Below the pieces are notes generated by a model. That model saw nothing but the letters and a program-made list of their open reading frames with translations. It was not told the DNA's origin and made no database searches. Shown piece after piece: positions 1 to 7,888 of a stretch of DNA of 64,000 nucleotides. The DNA is taken from NCBI GenBank assembly GCA_016286785.1, contig JAEEUB010000002.1, positions 1-64,000 on the forward strand, read 5' to 3'. The stretch is from Candidatus Saccharimonadota bacterium. Lineage in GTDB: Bacteria > Patescibacteriota > Saccharimonadia > Saccharimonadales > Saccharimonadaceae. The translations under genes were made by a program, and so were the position numbers. Numbering within the stretch: position 1 is the first letter of the stretch; every line of letters begins with the position of its first letter.

Positions 1-262
1 TCGTTAGGAATCTTGAGGAGAGCTGTCTCTAGTACGAGAGGACCGAGATGGACGAACCTCTAGTGTACCGGTTGTGGTCACCTACTGCATCGCCGGGTAG
101 CTATGTTCGGAAGAGATAAGCGCTGAAAGCATATTAAGCGCGAAGCCCACTCCAAGATAAGGATTCCCTAGGAGACTCCTAATAGATGATTAGGTTGATA
201 GGCGCAAGGTGGAAGTATGGTAACATATGGAGCCGAAGCGTACTAATAGGTCCATCGCCTTT
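1..262 (+). rRNA. rrl: 23S ribosomal RNA, 3' end (partial)
   Basis: This is the 3'-terminal part of the large-subunit rRNA, cut by the left window edge. The sarcin-ricin loop (AGTACGAGAGGACC, about 30-43) is visible, followed by domain VI helices and a closing segment ending in CTAATAGGTCC. It is followed by 5S rRNA on the same strand, as in a normal rrn operon. The exact 3' end is uncertain by about 10 bases. Confidence 0.95.
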
Positions 263-410
263 TTATGTTCTAGGTTTTTGACGTGACATGTCATGGCAGA
301 AACCTAGGAGACTTAGCTAGCAACCGACGTTGGATTAACGTCGCGTCATTAAAATCTTTGTTACACCTTATGGACATCAATAGTAATAATTTGGACAAAG
401 TTATTACAGT

Positions 411-518
411 TTGGTGCCCATAGCGCTGGGGAAATACCTGTTCCCATTCCGAACACAGAAGTCAAGCCCAGTAGCGCCGATTATACTGCGAAAGTGGGAA
501 ACTAGGAAGGTGCCAAAT
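411..518 (+). rRNA. rrf: 5S ribosomal RNA
   Basis: The sequence has the standard 5S layout. The ends pair (TTTGGTGCC with GGTGCCAAAT), and the conserved CCGAACACAGAAGTCAAGCCC segment lies in the middle. It sits about 150 bases after the 23S end and is followed directly by a strong terminator. Length is about 108 nt. Confidence 0.93.
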
Positions 519-522
519 TATA

Positions 523-554
523 AAAAATCACCCGTTAACGCGGGTGATTTTTTC
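523..554 (+). terminator. rrn operon terminator
   Basis: ATCACCCG and CGGGTGAT form a stem around a short loop, followed by a T-run (TTTTTT). It lies immediately after 5S rRNA and should end the rRNA transcript. Confidence 0.9.
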
Positions 555-576
555 TAGGTATAAGCCGATAATCAAA

Positions 577-604
577 ACACCCCGCCGGTGCGGGGCATTT
601 TGAG
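577..604 (-). terminator. nusA terminator
   Basis: GCCCCGC/GCGGGGT hairpin followed on the minus strand by TGTTTTGAT. It sits just past the nusA stop, back to back with the rrn terminator. Confidence 0.8.
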
Positions 605-611
605 TCTTTAT

Positions 612-1718
612 TTATTCTTCGCTAACTTCTTCAATAGCAGAAAGCAGGGAATCTTCAACATTTTGTTTCTTCTTCTTTGGCGCAGCCTTTGTGAGCACAA
701 TATCAATATCGTATCCGGTTAACCTAGAAGCGAGGCGCACATTCTGGCCTTGTTTACCAATAGCAATAGATTGCTGATCTTCTGATACGTAAACTTTTGC
801 CTTCTTGTCTTCAATCTCAACCTTCATTATCTCGGCTGGGCTTAGAGCTTCACGAATAAACTCCGAAGCGTTATCGCTCCAGGTTACGATGTCAATTTTT
901 TCTCTTTCACCGATTTCGTTCATAACAGCTTGCACCCTAATACCGCGACCGCCAACAAATGTTCCAACCGGGTCAATACCTGGCACTGTAGACATTACGG
1001 CAATCTTGGTGCGGCGGCCAGCCTCTCTAGCAATACCACGAATCTCTACTGTTCCGTTTTCGAGTTCTGGTACTTCCTGACGGAAGAGATATTCTACGAA
1101 TTCTGGGCAACCCCTAGATAGAATAAGTTGTGCACCGCGCTCGTTGCGTTCGATATTTTTAATGTAAATCTTGATGCGGCTACCAACGGTGTAGTATTCG
1201 CCATCGATCTGCTCGGAGCGTGGCATAATGCCGTTAGCACGCCCAAGGTCAATCCGGACAAGCTTTGGCTCAACCTTAGATACGGTACCGGTAACGATAG
1301 TGCCAATCTTATCCTCGAATGCAACTAGAACAGCGTCGTTTTCGGCCTCACGTAGGCGTTGAACCACTACCTGCTTGGCAGTCTGCGCAGCAACTCGCCC
1401 AAAAGAAGTGACTTTGTATTTTTCTTCCACGAGGTCCCCAATTTTAGAGCCTTTTTTAGCCTCTGCTAGGGGGATTTCGGTGGCAGGATTATAAGCAAGG
1501 CCATCTTCGATAACTTCGCGTGATACGTAAACTTCGGCCTCACCAGTTTTAGTGTTTAAAACCGCGCGAACATTCATGTCGCGGTCGCCGTTGTCTTTGC
1601 GCCAAGCGGCGGCAATAGCCTGCTCAATTACGCCGAGAACTGTCTCTTTTGGCAGGCCTTTTTCTTCAGCGATAACATCTACCATAGTAGACATCTGCTT
1701 TAGATCTAGATTTTCCAT
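612..1718 (-). CDS. nusA: Transcription termination/antitermination factor NusA
   Basis: NusA binds RNA polymerase and nascent RNA in pausing, termination and antitermination. The 368-aa protein has an N-terminal polymerase-binding domain (about 1-125), an S1 domain beginning at GTIVTGTV (about 137-200), and two KH domains (VGGRGIRVQAV near 255 and AIGKQGQNVRLA near 322). It ends soon after KH2, so the C-terminal acidic repeats of Proteobacteria are absent, as in Gram-positive and CPR NusA. The start has an AAAGGAG Shine-Dalgarno. A TTTACA-17-TATAAT promoter upstream gives a leader of about 70 nt. The neighbours usual in other bacteria (rimP, infB) are not adjacent. Confidence 0.95.
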   Translation of the reverse strand: MENLDLKQMSTMVDVIAEEKGLPKETVLGVIEQAIAAAWRKDNGDRDMNVRAVLNTKTGEAEVYVSREVIEDGLAYNPATEIPLAEAKKGSKIGDLVEEKYKVTSFGRVAAQTAKQVVVQRLREAENDAVLVAFEDKIGTIVTGTVSKVEPKLVRIDLGRANGIMPRSEQIDGEYYTVGSRIKIYIKNIERNERGAQLILSRGCPEFVEYLFRQEVPELENGTVEIRGIAREAGRRTKIAVMSTVPGIDPVGTFVGGRGIRVQAVMNEIGEREKIDIVTWSDNASEFIREALSPAEIMKVEIEDKKAKVYVSEDQQSIAIGKQGQNVRLASRLTGYDIDIVLTKAAPKKKKQNVEDSLLSAIEEVSEE

Positions 1719-1797
1719 TTTTACTCCTTTATTATTTCAGACTTTTTCACTAAAAAACCGCCTCTATTTCAAGAGTCGGTCAAATCTGTATACTCTA

Positions 1798-1826
1798 ATT
1801 ATATCACACATGGATATTTATGTAAA
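1798..1826 (-). promoter_or_regulatory. nusA promoter (sigma-70 type)
   Basis: On the minus strand TTTACA (1821-1826) is separated by 17 bases from TATAAT (1798-1803). This is one of the few promoters here that gives a real 5' UTR rather than a leaderless transcript. Confidence 0.75.
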
Positions 1827-1870
1827 GTGGCCCGAACCTAATAGCATGCGCTAAAGTATTATCTAAACCA

Positions 1871-1906
1871 CGAAAAAGGCGGGACCTTACCTTTTTCGTC
1901 CCGCCT
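1871..1906 (-). terminator. Terminator of the small membrane-protein locus
   Basis: On the minus strand AGGCGGGAC and GTCCCGCCT form a 9-bp stem followed by TTTTCG. It overlaps the stop codon of the 40-codon ORF at 1905-2027 and ends the minus-strand unit. Confidence 0.75.
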
Positions 1907-2027
1907 AAACCGGTGGCTCCGGTCTATCGTTGCGCGGCAAAGAGCCAAGCAGGATAATCACCAATATGCTAATGACGCACGAGAGCCACTCGCTTATCCA
2001 GCCAGCATGGAACATGGCCGAAGCCAT
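1905..2027 (-). pseudogene. Partial tandem copy of the upstream small membrane protein (40 codons)
   Basis: This ORF starts MASAMFHAGW and encodes one membrane segment and a short tail ending PRNDRPEPPV. Its first 28 codons are a near copy of the last third of the adjacent 80-aa membrane protein (MALAMFHAGW...). The DNA at 1944-2028 repeats 2060-2144 with 7 mismatches. It is most simply a duplicated 3' end of the gene. It has no evident Shine-Dalgarno of its own but stays open, so it could be translated as a small protein by reinitiation. Confidence 0.5.
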
Positions 2028-2144
2028 ATTACTTACTCCGGCAGAAAAAAAATTACGATGCCAAGCAGGATACTCGCAAATAAGCTAATGACGCTCGAGA
2101 GCCACTCGCTTATCCAACCAGCATGGAACATGGCCAAAGCCATA
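1944..2144. repeat. 85-bp imperfect direct tandem repeat (copies at 1944-2028 and 2060-2144)
   Basis: The two 85-base copies are offset by 116 bases and differ at about 7 positions by eye. They cover the 3' part of a small membrane-protein gene and its degraded downstream duplicate. The divergence shows the duplication is not very recent. Confidence 0.85.
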
Positions 2145-2275
2145 CTGATTGCTCCGCAGCAGAAGAATAACGTCGGCCACCTAATTCGGGTCTTGATTCC
2201 AGCGACAGAGCAAACCGTGCCAAACAGAAAACACAGGATACTAAAACCAAAGTAGAGATATGCGGATGAGTCCAC
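2033..2275 (-). CDS. Small hydrophobic membrane protein, unknown function
   Basis: This is an 80-aa protein with about three membrane helices (roughly 8-27, 33-50 and 58-78), starting with GTG (MDSSAYLYFG). A GGGGGG stretch about 6 bases before the GTG may act as ribosome binding site. I do not recognise the family. Its C-terminal third is duplicated just downstream and a strong terminator closes the unit, which supports it being a transcribed gene. The opposite strand is also open here but encodes a sequence that does not look like protein. Confidence 0.55.
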   Translation of the reverse strand: MDSSAYLYFGFSILCFLFGTVCSVAGIKTRIRWPTLFFCCGAISMALAMFHAGWISEWLSSVISLFASILLGIVIFFLPE

Positions 2276-2404
2276 TTTGCGCCCCCCTATTCTATGTCCT
2301 TTGTATTCTGTCGGCCCCAGACAGAAAACGGTTAACGTACTTTGTGCCTACTAGTGCCAAGTACTATAATTCTACAACATATTCTAAAAAAAGTCAATTA
2401 ATTG

Positions 2405-2433
2405 TTGCTTTTTTGCTCTTTGTTTGTTATAAT
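2405..2433 (+). promoter_or_regulatory. Promoter of rnj
   Basis: TTGCTT (2405-2410), a 17-base spacer and TATAAT (2428-2433). The expected transcript start is near 2440, giving a leader of about 43 nt before the RNase J start. Confidence 0.7.
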
Positions 2434-2482
2434 AGAGGTACTGTTTATATTACTTTAAATACTTACAATAAAAAGGAAATTT

Positions 2483-4651
2483 ATGAATTTAAAAGAAGAG
2501 GAACGTCGTGCGCGCCTATTAAAATCCAGGGCCGAAAGGCTACCAGATATCAAAAGGCAGTTTGAAGAAGCTCAAAATCGCAATTTTAACTCAAATTTTC
2601 AGCCTGGAGGCAAGGATGCGAATCTAGTAGGCAAGGCTAGCCAAACGGCAAAAAGTAGCCCAAAAACGGCAAAAAAGGCCAATCAGGCTAAAAAAGCTGC
2701 CAAAAAACCTACAAAAACCGCCCAAACTACAGCTAAATCTCAAACTAAACTAGAGGCGGATAAACGCAAAGTCAATCTCTCCGTTAGTACCAAAAAGAAC
2801 GAAATGGTGCGCCACCAGAGAATGCTCTCTCAAGATGTCAATGCTCAGGCAACTCAACACATTATTGGCCTACCAGTCAATAAATCAAGATATAACGGTT
2901 ATGATGGCGTGCAGGTTACCAATGCACAACTAAAGAGCGCTCGCCCCGATCCGGAATCGGTCAGAATCATCCCCGTTGGCGGTTTGGGTGAATTCGGTAT
3001 CGGTAAAAATATGACTATTATCGAATACAAATCAGAAATCATTGTGGTGGATATGGGCGTGCTTTTTGCGGGCGAGGATTACCCAGGTGTTAACTACATG
3101 ATTCCCGATATTAAGTATCTAGAGGATAATATCGATAAAGTTAAGGCAATCTGTTTTACGCATGCCCATCTAGACCACATCGGAGCCTGCAGGCATCTAC
3201 TACCCAAGTTTTCGCCCCTTACCCCTATCTATGCGACCGATTTTACTATTGGGATGATTAAAAAACAGATGTCCGAGTTGCAAGAAGAGCCAGATATGAA
3301 CTACCAGGTAGTAAATCCCTTAAAGCACGAAATCATTAAGGTCTCGGAGCATCTATCTGTAGAATTTATCCATACTTTGCACTCAATTCCGGGCAACACA
3401 GCAATTGTAGTACGCACCCCCAATGGAGTTATTTACCTATCTGGAGACTGGCGCCACGAAGAGCATCCAATGGGACAGCAAACCGATTACGAGAGAATCG
3501 ACGAAATCGTAAAGAAAGAGGGCATTGATTTGATGCTTAACGAGTCTACTAATATCGACTCCCCAGGTAGGCATCCGCACTCAGAATACGATGTGGGCGA
3601 AAATTTAGGTAAAGTAATGGACCACTATGCCGGTGGCCGCGTAATTATTTCCTGCTTCTCGTCCCAAATTTCTAGAATTGAATTAGTGCTAAAAGAGGCG
3701 GCGGCAAGAGGTCGCAAAGTAGCTTTTAGTGGCTACTCGATGATTAATAACGTAGAGGTAGCCTTAAGAGCTCGCGCTATCAAGGTTCCAAAAAATACTA
3801 TCGTTAAAATGGAAGATATCATTAAGCTTCCAGACGAAAAGGTTTGCATTGTTTGTACTGGGTCTCAGGGCGAATTAAACGCAGTATTAAACCGCATGGT
3901 AACCGGTGCTCATAAATACATCAAAATTAAATCCACCGATACTATCGTCTTTTCGTCAAATCCAATCCCAGGTAACGAACCACACGTTGTTAATACTGTA
4001 GATGGGCTGCTAAGAGAAGGTGCGCAGGTAATCCAAAACGGCAAGACGCACCTAACCAACATCGGACCTCTTCATCTTTCTGGCCACGCCTACTACGAGG
4101 ACCATGTAGATTTTGTAACAAGGCTTCATCCAACCAATTACATGCCATATCACGGCGAGTTTTATATGTTACAACATAACGCCGAGATGGCCGAAAACGT
4201 TATCGGGATTCCAAAAGATAGAATCTTAATCTGTGACGATGGCGACATCCTGGAGTTTACTAAAGAAAAAACTATTCGAAAAGCCGGTAGAATCCAGGCT
4301 GGAAACAAATTGTACGATGACGCTGATCAGCCCGTCCACGAGGCGGTAGTAAAGGATAGAATCCATATCTCACGCGAGGGAATATTTGTCATCGTTCTTA
4401 CTTTAAGCAAAAAAACTGGCCACCTCATGAAAACTCCAGATATCGTATCGCGAGCATTCATCTATCTAGATAATAGCGAGGAGCTAATTGGTAAGATTAG
4501 GCATTATCTGCGCCAAAAAACTGATAAATCCATCAGTACCGATCCCGAAATGAAAGTCCTAAAAGAAGAAATCAAAGAAGATATTACTCATATCTTGTTT
4601 GATGCAACTGGGCATACGCCAATCGTAATTCCTGTAATAAACAAGGTATAG
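2483..4651 (+). CDS. rnj: Ribonuclease J (MBL/beta-CASP RNase) with long basic N-terminal extension
   Basis: This is a 5' exo-/endoribonuclease for mRNA decay and rRNA maturation. The 722-aa protein has the metallo-beta-lactamase motif HAHLDH at residues 227-232, later metal ligands (SGDWRHEEHP, and SGHAYYEDH in the beta-CASP region), and the usual C-terminal domain. RNase J proteins are usually about 550-600 aa. The extra 150 residues at the N-terminus are rich in Lys, Ala and Thr (AKKANQAKKAAKK type), probably disordered and RNA-binding. The start is supported by AAAAAGGAAA and by the promoter at 2405. The gap of about 150 bases after the gene holds only an imperfect GGGCAACC/GGGTGCCC stem with no T-run. 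Confidence 0.93.
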   Translation: MNLKEEERRARLLKSRAERLPDIKRQFEEAQNRNFNSNFQPGGKDANLVGKASQTAKSSPKTAKKANQAKKAAKKPTKTAQTTAKSQTKLEADKRKVNLSVSTKKNEMVRHQRMLSQDVNAQATQHIIGLPVNKSRYNGYDGVQVTNAQLKSARPDPESVRIIPVGGLGEFGIGKNMTIIEYKSEIIVVDMGVLFAGEDYPGVNYMIPDIKYLEDNIDKVKAICFTHAHLDHIGACRHLLPKFSPLTPIYATDFTIGMIKKQMSELQEEPDMNYQVVNPLKHEIIKVSEHLSVEFIHTLHSIPGNTAIVVRTPNGVIYLSGDWRHEEHPMGQQTDYERIDEIVKKEGIDLMLNESTNIDSPGRHPHSEYDVGENLGKVMDHYAGGRVIISCFSSQISRIELVLKEAAARGRKVAFSGYSMINNVEVALRARAIKVPKNTIVKMEDIIKLPDEKVCIVCTGSQGELNAVLNRMVTGAHKYIKIKSTDTIVFSSNPIPGNEPHVVNTVDGLLREGAQVIQNGKTHLTNIGPLHLSGHAYYEDHVDFVTRLHPTNYMPYHGEFYMLQHNAEMAENVIGIPKDRILICDDGDILEFTKEKTIRKAGRIQAGNKLYDDADQPVHEAVVKDRIHISREGIFVIVLTLSKKTGHLMKTPDIVSRAFIYLDNSEELIGKIRHYLRQKTDKSISTDPEMKVLKEEIKEDITHILFDATGHTPIVIPVINKV

Positions 4652-4751
4652 GGCAACCTTACAATCACTGATTGGTGGCTCCCCAGAAGAGGGTGCCCTC
4701 ACAACTACTGCTAGCGCATTTCCAGTATTACTAACGGCGTCCTTCTTGGCG

Positions 4752-4781
4752 TTGTTGTTAATAAAATAGCTATGCTATAAT
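4752..4781 (+). promoter_or_regulatory. Promoter of the peroxidase-thioredoxin operon
   Basis: TTGTTG (4752-4757), an 18-base spacer and extended -10 TGCTATAAT (hexamer 4776-4781), followed by GGGAGGA just before the first gene. Confidence 0.6.
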
Positions 4782-4803
4782 GATATAAAACACGGGAGGA
4801 AGC

Positions 4804-5349
4804 ATGGCGAGCATATATGATTATAAAGTTAAAAAAAGAGACGGCAGCGAGTTTAATCTGAGCGATTTAAAGGGCAAAGTAGTTTTGATTGTTAATACGG
4901 CAACCGGCTGTGGTTTTACGCCGCAGTATGACGGACTAGAAAAACTGTATCAAGTTTATCACGCACAGGGTCTCGAAATACTAGATTTTCCTTGCAACCA
5001 GTTTGGCCATCAAGCTCCCGGTACAGATGACGAAATTCATACTTTTTGTACGGCAAAATACAACACGACGTTCGATCAGTTAGCTAAAGTAGAGGTGAAC
5101 GGTGATAAAGCCGATCCGTTATTCTCATATTTAAAGGAGCAAATATCAGAAGATACAGAACCCAAAGGAGTAAAAAACAAGCTCGCGATGAAAGCAATCG
5201 AAAAATTGCCTGGTGTCAGCAAAGAGCCTGGTTTTATTAAATGGAACTTTACTAAATTTTTAGTTGATCGCAGCGGCAAAGTCGTAGGCCGCTTTGGTCC
5301 CACAGATAAACCCGAAGAATTTGAAGATAAAATTAAGGAGTTACTATAA
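4804..5349 (+). CDS. Glutathione peroxidase-family (thioredoxin-type) peroxidase
   Basis: This enzyme reduces hydrogen peroxide and organic hydroperoxides. The 181-aa protein has the GPx signature around Cys36 (NTATGCGFTPQY), the FPCNQFG motif (Cys64, Gln66) and the late WNFTKFLVDR motif that supplies Trp and Asn. The active residue is Cys, not selenocysteine. The gene is followed with a 1-base overlap (TAATG) by thioredoxin and then thioredoxin reductase, so electrons very likely come from thioredoxin rather than glutathione, as known for many bacterial non-selenium GPx enzymes. The start has a GGGAGGA Shine-Dalgarno and an upstream TATAAT. Confidence 0.92.
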   Translation: MASIYDYKVKKRDGSEFNLSDLKGKVVLIVNTATGCGFTPQYDGLEKLYQVYHAQGLEILDFPCNQFGHQAPGTDDEIHTFCTAKYNTTFDQLAKVEVNGDKADPLFSYLKEQISEDTEPKGVKNKLAMKAIEKLPGVSKEPGFIKWNFTKFLVDRSGKVVGRFGPTDKPEEFEDKIKELL

Positions 5350-5597
5350 TGGAGATTTTGGATTTTTATGCCGATTGGTGCGGTCCATGCCAGATGATGA
5401 AACCAGTCATGGCGGAATTTGAAAATGCGCATCCAGAAATAAAAGTCACCGCGATAAATATTGACGAAAAGCCCGAGCTTGCCGAAAAATACAAGGTTAG
5501 TGGTATCCCTTGCGTCGTTTTTATAAAAAATGGCGAAGAAATAGACCGTATTGAGGGGGTTACTTCATTAAAAAAACTTGAAAAAAGGATATCATGA
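5349..5597 (+). CDS. trxA: Thioredoxin, short form
   Basis: This is an 82-aa thioredoxin-fold protein with the WCGPC redox motif at residues 11-15 and the cis-Pro loop SGIPCVVF. It is shorter than a standard thioredoxin (about 105 aa) because the first strand and helix are missing. An additional Cys follows the cis-Pro. It overlaps the peroxidase by 1 base and thioredoxin reductase by 4 bases, so the three genes form one translationally coupled peroxide-detoxification operon. It is the likely carrier between the two neighbouring enzymes. Confidence 0.92.
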   Translation: MEILDFYADWCGPCQMMKPVMAEFENAHPEIKVTAINIDEKPELAEKYKVSGIPCVVFIKNGEEIDRIEGVTSLKKLEKRIS

Positions 5598-6358
5598 AAT
5601 ACGATTGCATTATCATTGGCGCCGGCATGGCCGGGCTTACAGCGGCAATTTATTTGCAACGCGCCGGCAAAAACGCCCTAGTTTTAGAAAGTAAAATTCA
5701 TGGTGGCCAAATCATTAATACAATTAATATCGAAAACTGGCCAGGCGATTTTGGGGTTTCCGGGGCGGAATTAATGCAAAAAATCTACGAACAAGCCAAA
5801 AAACTTGGTGCAAAAGTTGAATACGAAGAAGTCATTAAAATAATTGATGGCGAAGAAAAAGTTGTCAAAACTGAAGATGGCGAATACTTGGCTGACGCAA
5901 TAATAATTGCAACAGGAACCAATCCTCGCAAAATGAGTGAAAAACAGACCGCGGATGCCGGAAATAGACCAATCTCGTACTGCGCAACCTGTGACGGAGC
6001 TCTGTACAAGAATAAACCAGTTGTGGTAGTTGGAAGTGGAAATACGGCAAAGCACGAGATAAAATACCTTGAGGGAATATGTTCTAAGGTCTACCACATT
6101 CACCACGACGATCCGATTCCAAAAGACGCAGAGGCAGTATTTGTTGCGATTGGAAGAGTGCCGGCAACGGAAATCGTAAAAGATTTAACAGAATTAGATA
6201 AAGACGGTTTTGTTGTATCAGGTGAAGATTGCAAGATGTCCTGTCCTGGGGTATTTGTTGCGGGCGATTGCAGGGCAAAGGCGGTAAGGCAGTTAGTAAC
6301 GGCATCTAGCGATGGAGCCATTGCGGCGGATGGTGTACTTAAGTATCTAAGCAAATAA
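5594..6358 (+). CDS. trxB: Thioredoxin reductase-like flavoprotein with reduced NADPH domain
   Basis: The protein should pass electrons to the adjacent thioredoxin. It has an N-terminal FAD motif (GAGMAGLTAA, about 9-18), a GGQI loop, the second FAD motif ATGTNPR, the redox pair CATC and the C-terminal FAD motif GVFVAGD. It has only 254 residues against about 310 in standard TrxB. The missing part lies in the NADPH domain: after VVVGSGNTA and the strand KVYHIHH the chain goes almost directly to VFVAIGR, without the HRRxxxR phosphate-binding motif and two strands. NADPH use is therefore doubtful. A different reductant, or only NADH, is possible. Confidence 0.88.
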   Translation: MKYDCIIIGAGMAGLTAAIYLQRAGKNALVLESKIHGGQIINTINIENWPGDFGVSGAELMQKIYEQAKKLGAKVEYEEVIKIIDGEEKVVKTEDGEYLADAIIIATGTNPRKMSEKQTADAGNRPISYCATCDGALYKNKPVVVVGSGNTAKHEIKYLEGICSKVYHIHHDDPIPKDAEAVFVAIGRVPATEIVKDLTELDKDGFVVSGEDCKMSCPGVFVAGDCRAKAVRQLVTASSDGAIAADGVLKYLSK

Positions 6359-6402
6359 AGCCGATTTTTAGTTTTTTATAGAGTGTGATATAATATTAGA
6401 GT

Positions 6403-6487
6403 GCTCGGATGGCGGAATAGGTATACGCGTTCGACTTAAAATCGAATGGAGAAATCCGTGCGGGTTCGATTCCCGCTCCGAGCACCA
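6403..6487 (+). tRNA. tRNA-Leu (UAA)
   Basis: Acceptor GCTCGGA pairs with TCCGAGC. The anticodon loop CTTAAAA gives TAA, the gene has a long variable arm as expected for Leu, and CCA is encoded. A TATAAT box (6389-6394) ends 8 bases before the tRNA. Confidence 0.95.
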
Positions 6488-6497
6488 AAATATAAAA

Positions 6498-6522
6498 AGA
6501 AGCCGCTTGCGGCTTGTTTTTG
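6498..6522 (+). terminator. tRNA-Leu terminator
   Basis: AAGCCGC-TT-GCGGCTT stem followed by GTTTTTGG directly after the tRNA. Confidence 0.85.
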
Positions 6523-6609
6523 GTATAATTGAATTGTTCTAGATTTAGATTCTAGTGCAAGCTATCTCTAAACAAGGTGGACAAATATTTAATTATAAAA
6601 GAGGTAAAT

Positions 6610-7731
6610 ATGCTCAGCGAGAATACTCCCACAACCAATAATAAGGAGAATTTTACAATGAATAACGAAAACCCATGGTTAAATATGGCTGAAGGGACGC
6701 GTAGCGAAGAGCAATCCACCGAAAAACCGGCAAAGCAAAACGGTTCTTCATCCGAAACGGTCGAAAATGCTCCGGATTATCTATCAGATATTGATCCAGT
6801 TCGTAGAAAAGAAATAATAGAAACTTCTGCCGAGATGACGCGCGATATTCCTGGGGCGGTAATTTGTGGCGGAAATGCAAACCGAATTCTTTACGAAATA
6901 TACACTGGTAAAACTATGTTTGGCGTAGGTAAAAATGATTCAGATATTTATGTTCCTCGCGCTATCCTAGAGGAGCTTTTAACCAAGCAACCAGAAGGCT
7001 ATGAGTTGAAGCACGAATTGGACGAGGATGGCAAAGAAAAATGGATTCGCCCAGAAAATGACTATATTGTGCTTACGCATTCTGGCGAGCACATCGACGT
7101 ATTTGGCACTGGTGACTCGCACGAATCCACTACGGTAGAATTGGATGGCCGCACCATTCGAATCCAATCGTTAGTCGATCAAATAAAGGGTAAAGTGAGT
7201 ATGATGTATGAAACGGAAGGGCTAACGAAAATCGAGGTCGATCCGGTTCATAATCCTGATCCTATTAGCAAATATGGAGTATATGCCCAAAGAATATTGG
7301 AAATGGCGGATTCGGAACAGGGGCGGGCGGAACTTGCCGACCATGCAGGCGAATTGCCCGAAGATTGGCGAGAAACTATGGAGGCAATGGCAAGTCAAGG
7401 AGAATACGGCGACCAATTAGACCCAGAAAAACGTGATGCATTCCAGAAAAAATTGGAAGCCTGGAAAAAGATTCAGGAAAAGATGAAACAAATACAGGAT
7501 CAGATGATGGATGAACTTCGGGCATACTTTGAGGCTAATCATAGCAAAAACCCCGAGGAGCGTTCCGGCTCACTGCCTAGTCTAGTTGTTGGACTAGAAG
7601 ACATAATTAGCGAGTCGCTAGACGAAGCATCAAACTCAGATGAATTTATTCGAGCAATTACAAGCAAAATGTCTGACGAAGAAAGAAAAGAAATAAAAAA
7701 TAGAATCAAAAGACTAGCCGTTGGCAAATAG
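6610..7731 (+). CDS. Hypothetical protein with nucleotidyltransferase-like core
   Basis: This is a 373-aa soluble protein I cannot assign to a family. After a polar N-terminus, residues about 80-150 resemble a Pol-beta-type nucleotidyltransferase: a CGGNANR loop (86-92), then NDSDIYV with two acidic residues (Asp110, Asp112) in the DxD position, and later EHIDVFG as a candidate third acid. The second half is helical and charged (about 230-370). Two starts are possible: ATG 6610 with GAGGT 4 bases upstream, or ATG 6658 with AAGGAG 9 bases upstream. The second has the better ribosome site and would remove 16 residues. A TATAAT box lies at about 6524, leaving a leader. The catalytic assignment is inference from motif spacing only. 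Confidence 0.6.
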   Translation: MLSENTPTTNNKENFTMNNENPWLNMAEGTRSEEQSTEKPAKQNGSSSETVENAPDYLSDIDPVRRKEIIETSAEMTRDIPGAVICGGNANRILYEIYTGKTMFGVGKNDSDIYVPRAILEELLTKQPEGYELKHELDEDGKEKWIRPENDYIVLTHSGEHIDVFGTGDSHESTTVELDGRTIRIQSLVDQIKGKVSMMYETEGLTKIEVDPVHNPDPISKYGVYAQRILEMADSEQGRAELADHAGELPEDWRETMEAMASQGEYGDQLDPEKRDAFQKKLEAWKKIQEKMKQIQDQMMDELRAYFEANHSKNPEERSGSLPSLVVGLEDIISESLDEASNSDEFIRAITSKMSDEERKEIKNRIKRLAVGK

Positions 7732-7821
7732 AAACCTTGGTTAAATTTTTGGCAATCTTATGTTTTTATCTTTAGTAAAATCAGAAAGTCTTTCTTATTC
7801 CGAGTAAGCAGAATGATTCAA

Positions 7822-7850
7822 TTGATAAAAAATGTTAAATATAATATAAT
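7822..7850 (+). promoter_or_regulatory. Strong promoter of the 56-aa ORF
   Basis: TTGATA (7822-7827), exactly 17 bases, TATAAT (7845-7850). The transcript would start near 7857, 32 bases before the ATG, and carry GGGGGGAG as ribosome binding site. Confidence 0.75.
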
Positions 7851-7888
7851 ATCTAATATCCGGTATTGTCTGACTATAAGGGGGGAGT

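Noticed and set aside
4650..4699. GGGCAACC/GGGTGCCC stem after rnj as a riboswitch or terminator
   Set aside because: The pairing is imperfect with a large loop, has no T-run, and no conserved motif was recognised.
4804..5349. Selenocysteine-containing glutathione peroxidase
   Set aside because: The active-site codon is TGT (Cys36), not TGA.
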